From Verrucomicrobiota bacterium (GTDB lineage: Bacteria; Verrucomicrobiota; Verrucomicrobiia; Opitutales; Opitutaceae): a stretch of 30,453 bases of DNA. Positions within the stretch are counted from its first letter, which is position 1; each line of letters starts with the position of its first letter. Both the position numbers and the translations under genes were made by a program. Below, in pieces: positions 24,603 through 30,453 of the stretch. Under the pieces are notes generated by a model. It did not search any database. It saw only the letters and a program-made list of their open reading frames with translations, and was not told the DNA's origin. The DNA is taken from contig JAEZUE010000095.1 of NCBI GenBank assembly GCA_023443455.1, positions 1 through 30,453 of the forward strand, read 5' to 3'.

Positions 24603-25768
24603 GCGCTCACCTCCACCAGGGCGCGGCTGGGCGCGAGGTTGGGCCGGCTCCAGGCGCGGCGGGTGTTGAAGAAAAGCCCGATGATCACCCCCATGAGCAT
24701 GAGGTTCGAGCCGCCGTACGAGATGAAGGGCATCGACATGCCCTTGGTCGGCATCGAGCCGGTGACGACACCGAGATTGATGATCGCCTGCAGGACGAGC
24801 AGCATCAGCGCGCCGGCCATGAGCAGGTAGCCGAAGAGATTGGGGGCGCGGCGCAGGTGGGCGAGGCCCGCCCAGAACATGACCGCGAAGAGCGCAACCG
24901 TGCCGAAGGTCGCCCAGAGACCAAGCTCCTCCCCCACGATCGCGAAGATGAAGTCGGTGTGCGCCTCGGGCAGGAAGGCCATCTGCTGGCGCCCGTTGCC
25001 CAGACCGACGCCGTCGAGACCGCCGGAGGCGAAGGCGAGGATGGCCTGCCAGAGCTGATACGCACCGTCGGACTTGTTGCCCTCGACATCGAGGAACGCG
25101 GTGATGCGGCCGAAACGCACCGGGTCGTGCCAGACCAGCAGCGAGAACAGCCCCAGGCCGGCCAGCACCGTGGGCACCATGTACACCAGGCGGGCGCCGG
25201 CGAGGAAGAGCATCGTGAAGCCCACCACGCCCGTGAGCGCGGTGGTGCCGAAATCCGGCTCGGCGATGATGAAGAAGGCGAACAGCCCGATGCCGGCGCA
25301 GGGCACGGCGAAACCGCGCTTGAACGAGGCCATGTGGCGCTGGTTGATCCCGCAGTAGTGCGCGAGCGCGAACACCAGCGCCAGCTTCGCGAGTTCCGAG
25401 GGCTGGACCTTGAGCAGGCCGAGGTCGACCCAGCGGCGCGCGCCGTTGACCGTGCGGCCGATGCCGGGCACGAGCACCGCGGCGAGCGCGACCAGCGCCA
25501 CGCCCGCGATGATCCAGGCGTAGCGTCGGGCGTATTCAAGATCCACCCGGCTCACGACCATGCCGAGGACCACCGAGACGCCCAGCCAGATGACCTGGCG
25601 TTTGAGGAAAAAGTACGGGTCGGCGCCCTTGGAGACGGTGCTGCTGAACAGGATCGTGAGCCCGAGCGTCGCCAATGCCGCCGCACACACGAGCACGACC
25701 CAGGCCGGCTGGATCTGCAGCGTGAAGCGCGGCTCCTCGCGGGCGGGAATGTTTTCGGCGGCGGTCAT
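24599..25768 (-). CDS. ftsW: FtsW, septal peptidoglycan polymerase (SEDS)
   Basis: A 389-residue SEDS glycosyltransferase with about ten membrane helices. Family marks: FLKRQVIWL in the second helix region, KVQPSELAKLALV near 120-132, and the signature near 335-360, TGSMPTKGMSMPFISYGGSN. FtsW polymerises lipid II at the septum together with a class B penicillin-binding protein, which lies outside this window. It could be called RodA by family alone, but its place between the LysM gene and murG in the dcw cluster supports FtsW. It starts 20 bp after the LysM gene. Confidence 0.93.
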   Translation of the reverse strand: MTAAENIPAREEPRFTLQIQPAWVVLVCAAALATLGLTILFSSTVSKGADPYFFLKRQVIWLGVSVVLGMVVSRVDLEYARRYAWIIAGVALVALAAVLVPGIGRTVNGARRWVDLGLLKVQPSELAKLALVFALAHYCGINQRHMASFKRGFAVPCAGIGLFAFFIIAEPDFGTTALTGVVGFTMLFLAGARLVYMVPTVLAGLGLFSLLVWHDPVRFGRITAFLDVEGNKSDGAYQLWQAILAFASGGLDGVGLGNGRQQMAFLPEAHTDFIFAIVGEELGLWATFGTVALFAVMFWAGLAHLRRAPNLFGYLLMAGALMLLVLQAIINLGVVTGSMPTKGMSMPFISYGGSNLMLMGVIIGLFFNTRRAWSRPNLAPSRALVEVSA

Positions 25769-25788
25769 GGCGGCGACGGGCGATCCGG

Positions 25789-26859
25789 TCAGTCGATCTG
25801 CGGGGCCGGCACGGCGGGCGGGGCCTCGTCGATCGGCACCACGGGCACGTCCTCCTCGAGCGGAATCACCTCCGGCTCGGTCTCGGGCTCGACGACGGGC
25901 GGCTCGACCACGGTGGCGGGCGCCGCATCCGGCACGAACGAGGGGGGCGGCGGCGCGGCCTTGGCGCCGGCGGCGCCCGAGATCGTGAGCACCTGGCCGA
26001 TACGGATCTTGCGCGGGTCGGTGATCTGGTTGGCGCGAAGCAGCTCGCCCACGCTGATGCCGTAGCGACGGGAGATGGAGTCGGCGGTCTCGCCGGCGGA
26101 GACGGTGTGCATGCCCGGCGTCGACGGGGTCGCCCCGGCCGACTTCGCGGCAATGGGGGCGGCGGCGGGCGCCGGCGGCAGCTCGGGCGACGGGGCCGCG
26201 GCGGAGGCGGAACCGGGCAGCGTGAGCACCTGGCCGACGCGGAGGAAGTCGCCCGAGATGCCGTTCACCGCCCGGAGCGCCTTGGTCGTGGTGCGATGGC
26301 GGGAGGCGATCTTCGAAAGCGTGTCGCCGGACTTCACCGTGTAGGTCGCACTGCCGGCCACCGGAACCTCGGCGGGAGCCGCGGACCGGGCGGACGACTT
26401 GACGGTGACCTTGCCGGGAATGACCAGCTTCTGGCCGGGGCGGATGATCGACCGCTTCGTCAGGTTGTTGGCGGCGATGAGCTCGTCGACGGTGGTGCCG
26501 TTCCGGCGCGCGATCAGGTAGAAGCTGTCGCCCTTCTTCACCGTGTAGGTGCTGGCCGGAGTCGCCTCGATCGGCGACGGTGCGGGCTCGGCGCCCGGGC
26601 GGGTCGGCGCGTAGCGCTCACCGCCCACCGGAGTGGAGTCGGACATCGGGAAGTTGACGGAGACGACGGAGGGGGACGACGTGGCCGGGTTGAGGGCGTC
26701 GTCGAAACCGGGAGTCGGAGCCACGGGCGTGGCGGCGGGCGCTTCGGAGACCGGCCGGGCGGGCTGCGACGCGGTCGAGCGGCACCCCGGCTGGGCGATG
26801 ACGAGGTAGGCGACGACGTGGACGGCCACGACTGCGCCAAGCACTTTGATGATGTTCAT
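25789..26859 (-). CDS. Triple-LysM cell-envelope protein
   Basis: A 356-residue envelope protein. An N-terminal hydrophobic helix (VLGAVVAVHVVAYLVIA, residues 6-22) ends in QPGC, a poor lipobox, so it may be a lipoprotein or stay anchored. Three LysM domains follow at about 104-148, 172-215 and 250-293 (YTVKKGD, YTVKSGD, HTVSAGE starts), joined by Pro/Ala/Ser linkers. The C-terminus is acidic and proline-rich (VPIDEAPPAVPAPQID). LysM domains bind GlcNAc-containing glycan. No catalytic domain is present, so it is probably a glycan-binding structural or recruiting factor. It sits between murD and ftsW with gaps of 27 and 20 bp, so it is part of the operon. Confidence 0.9.
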   Translation of the reverse strand: MNIIKVLGAVVAVHVVAYLVIAQPGCRSTASQPARPVSEAPAATPVAPTPGFDDALNPATSSPSVVSVNFPMSDSTPVGGERYAPTRPGAEPAPSPIEATPASTYTVKKGDSFYLIARRNGTTVDELIAANNLTKRSIIRPGQKLVIPGKVTVKSSARSAAPAEVPVAGSATYTVKSGDTLSKIASRHRTTTKALRAVNGISGDFLRVGQVLTLPGSASAAAPSPELPPAPAAAPIAAKSAGATPSTPGMHTVSAGETADSISRRYGISVGELLRANQITDPRKIRIGQVLTISGAAGAKAAPPPPSFVPDAAPATVVEPPVVEPETEPEVIPLEEDVPVVPIDEAPPAVPAPQID

Positions 26860-26886
26860 GACGGGAAGGACGGAGGTTGAGTAGAT

Positions 26887-28188
26887 TCAGGAACTGGCGA
26901 CGAGGGGCGAACGGGCCGCGGCCAGGCGGCGGACGGCCGCCTCGAACCGGTCGCCGCGGTCCTCGTAGCTGCGAAACATGTCGAAACTGGCGAAGCCCGG
27001 ACTGAGCAGCACATGGGCGCCGTTGGTGGCCAACTGGGCGGCGCGGATGACGGCGGCCTCGAGCGAGCCGCACGAGGTGTGGGGCAAACCGGCGCCCGCG
27101 GCGCCCGCGGCCATCGCGGCGGAGGTTTCGCCGATGAGCAGCAGGTGGGCGATGCGGCCGGCCAACGAAGCGGCGAAAGCGGCGATGTCGCCGCCCTTCG
27201 CCCGCCCGCCGGCGATGAGATACACCGGGGAGGAGAAACGGTTGAGCGCGCCGTGGACGGCGTGGAAATTGGTGGCCTTGGAGTCGTTCCAATAGACCAC
27301 GCCGTCGATCTCGGTCACGCGGGCCAGCCGGTGGCGCCCGAGGCGGAAGCTGCGGGCGGCCGCGAGCAGCGTGTCGGGGTCGAGACCGGCGTCGCGCCAC
27401 CAGGCGTCGGCGAGCACGAAGTTTTCACGTTGTGGATACTCGGCAAAGACCGTGCCCAAAAGGCGTTCGTCGGTCGGCAGGCCCTCGCTGCGGAGCACCG
27501 CGGACTCGGGCAGCGCCCGGCCGAGGCGCTGCGCCCACCCGGCGACGGAGGCGCCCACCCGGAAGCGGCCGCTCGAGGTGCAGTGCACGAGGCGCAGCTT
27601 CGCGTCGAAATAGGCGCCCATGCCGGCGTGGCGTTCGAGATGATCCTCGTCGAAATTGGTCCAGAGCAGGGCGTCGGCACGGAAGTGGCGCAGGGTCTCG
27701 GCCTGGAACGAGCTGACCTCGCACACCGCGACCGCCCCGGGCGCGGCCTCGGTGAGCACGGCACGGGAGAACGGATACCCCACGTTGCCGACCGCGCGGG
27801 CGGGCACTCCGGCGGTGCGCAGCGCATGCGCGAGAAACTCGCTGAGGGTGGTCTTGCCGTTGGTGCCGGTGACGGCGACCACCTGGCCCGCCCAGAACAG
27901 CGACGCGAAATCCAGTTCGCCCAAGCAGAGGCAACCGCCCGCCTGCGCCGCCTGCAGCCACGGATGCTCCGGAGCGAAGCCGGGACTGAACACCACGAGG
28001 CCGTGGTCGACGGCATTCGTCGCGAGGAATTCGGCACGCGCCTCCCCTCCCTTGCGGTCGAAGACCACCGCCCGGCAGCCGATCGCCTGCAGCAGCGCGA
28101 CCACGCCCTCCCCGCTCACGCCGGAGCCGAACACCGCGACCGGGCGGTCGAGGAGCGGGCGGAGAAAATCGGGAGGGACGAGCGGCAT
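26887..28188 (-). CDS. murD: UDP-MurNAc-L-Ala--D-glutamate ligase
   Basis: A 433-residue Mur ligase that adds D-Glu to UDP-MurNAc-L-Ala in the cytoplasm. The N-terminal nucleotide-binding fold has FGSGVSGEG at 20-28, the ATP loop is VTGTNGKTT at 106-114, and CEVSSFQAE lies at 156-164. The lysine that is carbamylated in the family is Lys197 in FDAKLRL. WNDSKATNF and the C-terminal LLSPGFASFDMF complete the signature. It begins 3 bp after mraY (TGA-TCC-ATG), a junction identical to that between murF and mraY. Confidence 0.95.
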   Translation of the reverse strand: MPLVPPDFLRPLLDRPVAVFGSGVSGEGVVALLQAIGCRAVVFDRKGGEARAEFLATNAVDHGLVVFSPGFAPEHPWLQAAQAGGCLCLGELDFASLFWAGQVVAVTGTNGKTTLSEFLAHALRTAGVPARAVGNVGYPFSRAVLTEAAPGAVAVCEVSSFQAETLRHFRADALLWTNFDEDHLERHAGMGAYFDAKLRLVHCTSSGRFRVGASVAGWAQRLGRALPESAVLRSEGLPTDERLLGTVFAEYPQRENFVLADAWWRDAGLDPDTLLAAARSFRLGRHRLARVTEIDGVVYWNDSKATNFHAVHGALNRFSSPVYLIAGGRAKGGDIAAFAASLAGRIAHLLLIGETSAAMAAGAAGAGLPHTSCGSLEAAVIRAAQLATNGAHVLLSPGFASFDMFRSYEDRGDRFEAAVRRLAAARSPLVASS

Positions 28189-28191
28189 GGA

Positions 28192-29316
28192 TCAGCGAAG
28201 CTTGAGGGTGGCGAGACCGGCGAGCGCACAGATCAGGGAGAGGATCCAGAAACGGGCCACGACCTTCGTTTCCGGCCAGCCCAGCTTCTGGAAGTGGTGG
28301 TGGATGGGAGCCATCCGGAAAAAGCGCTTCCCGACACCGTCGGGCCCCTTGGTCGCCTTGAAATAGGAGACCTGGATGACGACCGAAAGACCTTCGGCGA
28401 CGAACACCCCGCCGACGATCACCAACGTGAGGGGCTGGTGGACCATGAACGCCATGATGCCGATCAGACCGCCCAGGGCGAGCGATCCCGTGTCGCCCAT
28501 GAAGACTTCGGCCGGGTGGGAATTGAACCAGAGGAACGCGATGCACGCGCCGATGAGCGCGCCGCAGACCACGGTGAGTTCGCCGGTGCCGGGCACGTGG
28601 CTGATGAGCAGGTAGCCGGAGATGATCGCATGGCCCGCGGCGTAGGCCATGATGCCGTAGACGAGCGCCACGGTGATCGTGCAACCCGTGGCCAGGCCAT
28701 CGAGACCGTCGGTGAGGTTGATGAAGTTGGAGAAGCCGACGACCCAGAGGAACATCAACCCGAAAAGCCCGCCGTATCCCCACCACACCGACGGGAAGAC
28801 CAGCACGGGGTTCTTCACGAACGGCAGCCAGAGTTCCCGGATCTTCACCGCGCTCTGCGGGTGCCAGACCAGGACCACCAGCGCCAGCGCGGTGATCAAC
28901 GTCTGCCAGAACAGCTTCTCGCGCGAGGAGATGCCCGCCTTGCTGCGGTGCACGACCTTCAGGTAGTCGTCGCGGAAACCCACGCCGGTGAGGGCCGCGT
29001 ACACGAAGAGCGAGACCAGCACCCACACATTCGGCTCCGCGAACAGCAGCGAGGCGAACAGCACCGAACCGGCGATCAACAGCCCTCCCATCGTCGGTGT
29101 GTTCTTCTTGTCGAAACGATGCGCCAGGTCGCCCGTGCGGGGATCGTCCACCCCCTCGCCGAACTTCAGTCGGCGCAGCCGAGCGATCAGCCACGGCCCG
29201 ACGACGAAGCCGAACACCATCGCCGTGAGCGCGGCCAGCACCGTGCGCACCGTGCTGAAGCCGAGCAGACGAAGCGGGCCGAAGGCATCGGCGTAATCGG
29301 AGAGATAGGACAACAT
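28192..29316 (-). CDS. mraY: MraY, phospho-MurNAc-pentapeptide translocase
   Basis: A 374-residue membrane enzyme (E. coli 360) that transfers phospho-MurNAc-pentapeptide to undecaprenyl phosphate, giving lipid I. About ten membrane helices. Family marks: KKNTPTMGGL at 70-79, FRDDYLKV with Asp116 and Asp117, FINLTDGLDGLA at 198-209, VFMGDTGSLALGG at 271-283 with Asp275, and MAPIHHHFQ at 335-343. All catalytic residues are in place. It is 3 bp from murF upstream and murD downstream. Confidence 0.97.
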   Translation of the reverse strand: MLSYLSDYADAFGPLRLLGFSTVRTVLAALTAMVFGFVVGPWLIARLRRLKFGEGVDDPRTGDLAHRFDKKNTPTMGGLLIAGSVLFASLLFAEPNVWVLVSLFVYAALTGVGFRDDYLKVVHRSKAGISSREKLFWQTLITALALVVLVWHPQSAVKIRELWLPFVKNPVLVFPSVWWGYGGLFGLMFLWVVGFSNFINLTDGLDGLATGCTITVALVYGIMAYAAGHAIISGYLLISHVPGTGELTVVCGALIGACIAFLWFNSHPAEVFMGDTGSLALGGLIGIMAFMVHQPLTLVIVGGVFVAEGLSVVIQVSYFKATKGPDGVGKRFFRMAPIHHHFQKLGWPETKVVARFWILSLICALAGLATLKLR

Positions 29317-29319
29317 GGA

Positions 29320-30453
29320 TCAGTGGGCGGCGCCCGCGGCTGCGGGCTCGGCGAAGAGGGTTTCGAGGCGGAAACGGCGACTGCCCTTCACGAAGACCGC
29401 GCCGGAGAACGCGGCGAGCGTGGCGCGGACCGACTCGAGGTCGGGCGCGATGCGCACCTGCGAGCGGGCATTGCCGGCGGCGAGGATCCCCTCCTCCACC
29501 GCGGCGGCAAACGGGCCGAGCACGACCGCGAGATCGCCGTCGCGCAGGCGAAGTCCGGCACCGAGGCGGCGATGGTAGTCGGCGGCCTCGGCCCCGAGCT
29601 CCTCCATGCCGCCGAGCACGAACAGGCGCGGCAGCGCCGCCGGCGCGAGCTGCAGGAAGCCCGCGAGCGAGTCGGCCATCGAGGCGGGGTTCGCGTTGTA
29701 GCAATCGAGCAGGACCGGGCGACCGTCGATCTCGCGCAGCTCGCCGCGCAGGCTCGCGGGCACCCAGGAGCCGAGACGGTGTTGCAGTTCCTCGTCGGAG
29801 ACGCCCAGCGCCGAGGCGAGCAGAAGCGCGAGCACGGCGTTCTGCGCCATGCCGTCGGTCACGCGCCGCAACCGGAAATGGCGGGAACGTTCGCCGCTGC
29901 GCAGCACCAGCGAGGTTTCCGCGGCGCCATGATGCACGAGGAAGGAGACGAAATGCGCCCGCTCCGCGCGCACATCGGGTTCGATGCCGGCGGGCACCGC
30001 CACGCACGCCTCGGCCACGAGGTGCCGGAAGGGTTCATGTTCCCAGACCGACCACGGTAGCACGGCCAGCCCGCCGGCCGGCAGGGCCCGCAGCAGCTCG
30101 CACTTCTCGTGGGCAATCGTATCCAGTGTCCCGAGCCGTTCGAGGTGCGCCGGGGCGACCAGAGTCAGCAGGGCGCAGTCGGGCCGGATCATCGCGGCCA
30201 GCTGCGCCATCTCGCCGGGCCGGTCGATGCCCGCCTCCACCACGGCGTAGCGGGTCGTGCCCGGCTCGATCCGTGCGAGGGTCAGGGGCACGCCGATGAG
30301 GTTGTTGAAGTTGCCCTCGGTCGCGAGCACCGCCGGGGCGTCGCCGAGCAGGAGCGAAAGCAGGTTCTTGGTCGAGGTCTTGCCGGCGCTGCCGCCGACC
30401 CCGACCACGCGCGCGCCCGCACCGGCGCGGTGGAGCCGGGCGATCGTCTGCAA
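29320..30453 (-). CDS. murF: UDP-MurNAc-tripeptide--D-Ala-D-Ala ligase, 5' end cut by the window
   Basis: The C-terminal 377 residues of MurF; roughly the first 70-80 residues lie beyond the right edge. MurF adds the D-Ala-D-Ala made by Ddl to the UDP-MurNAc-tripeptide. The visible part begins just before the ATP loop VGVGGSAGKTSTKN, then has TEGNFNNLIGVPLTL, a Mur ligase core, LLDCYNANPASM and a C-terminal end FVKGSRRFRLETL. The tail AEPAAAGAAH is Ala-rich. Apparently the first gene seen of the run; ftsI, murE and others may lie upstream outside the window. Confidence 0.95.
   Translation of the reverse strand: MQTIARLHRAGAGARVVGVGGSAGKTSTKNLLSLLLGDAPAVLATEGNFNNLIGVPLTLARIEPGTTRYAVVEAGIDRPGEMAQLAAMIRPDCALLTLVAPAHLERLGTLDTIAHEKCELLRALPAGGLAVLPWSVWEHEPFRHLVAEACVAVPAGIEPDVRAERAHFVSFLVHHGAAETSLVLRSGERSRHFRLRRVTDGMAQNAVLALLLASALGVSDEELQHRLGSWVPASLRGELREIDGRPVLLDCYNANPASMADSLAGFLQLAPAALPRLFVLGGMEELGAEAADYHRRLGAGLRLRDGDLAVVLGPFAAAVEEGILAAGNARSQVRIAPDLESVRATLAAFSGAVFVKGSRRFRLETLFAEPAAAGAAH

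Noticed and set aside
27013..30060. Plus-strand open frame of 1015 codons opposite murD, mraY and murF
   Set aside because: Same antisense effect of high GC at third codon positions; no signal or domain seen.

Overview
The window is GC-rich (most genes close to 70 percent GC by eye) and is dominated by a division and cell-wall (dcw) gene cluster on the minus strand plus a tig-clpP-clpX block. Several traits suggest a verrucomicrobium of the Opitutaceae type: a MurC-MurB fusion protein, a LysM protein between ftsW and murD, a TonB receptor whose mature N-terminus carries a PIVLENFVVTAS-like segment, and small conserved proteins without a named function. The taxonomic call is an inference from gene order and protein style; no ribosomal RNA is present.

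Layout. 1-1525: C-terminal end of a probable HipB-like antitoxin, then a HipA-family kinase (+). 1632-1832: short repeats and hairpins, then an initiator tRNA (minus) whose 3' end points at the hipBA module. 2018-3001: conserved protein of unknown function (+). 3171-6529: tig, clpP, clpX (minus), with an intrinsic terminator overlapping the clpP stop codon and another after clpX. 6737-11361: plus-strand genes for a secreted esterase, a small membrane protein, a metallophosphoesterase, TsaB and alanine racemase (the last two overlap). 11362-11881: a gene-free stretch full of hairpins, ending in a bidirectional terminator. 11882-12557: two small minus-strand genes. 12678-15264: a small His/Cys protein and a His-rich TonB receptor, probably for zinc or a similar metal. 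15348-15961: an AbrB-type antitoxin with a Doc/Fic toxin (minus). 16134-16693: a lipoprotein gene that seems to be frameshifted. 16729-30453: the dcw cluster, transcribed right to left as murF (cut by the window edge), mraY, murD, LysM protein, ftsW, murG, murC-murB, ddl, ftsQ, ftsA, ftsZ.

How it works together. Alr makes D-alanine and Ddl joins it to D-Ala-D-Ala. MurB and MurC, here one polypeptide, make UDP-MurNAc-L-Ala; MurD adds D-Glu and MurF adds the D-Ala-D-Ala. MraY and MurG build lipid I and lipid II, FtsW polymerises glycan at the septum, and FtsQ, FtsA and FtsZ form the divisome. The dcw genes are packed with 4-bp overlaps or 3-27 bp gaps, which suggests translational coupling. Trigger factor and ClpXP form a separate protein-quality block. 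The accessory content (two toxin-antitoxin modules, a metal receptor, a broken lipoprotein gene) sits at the borders of these conserved blocks.

The observations I rate highest are the FtsZ T7-loop Asp-to-Thr change, the MurC-MurB fusion, the frameshifted lipoprotein next to ftsZ, the His-rich metal-uptake pair, and the hairpin-rich intergenic region with two palindromes that share a core. I did not find a clear, entirely new multi-gene system.
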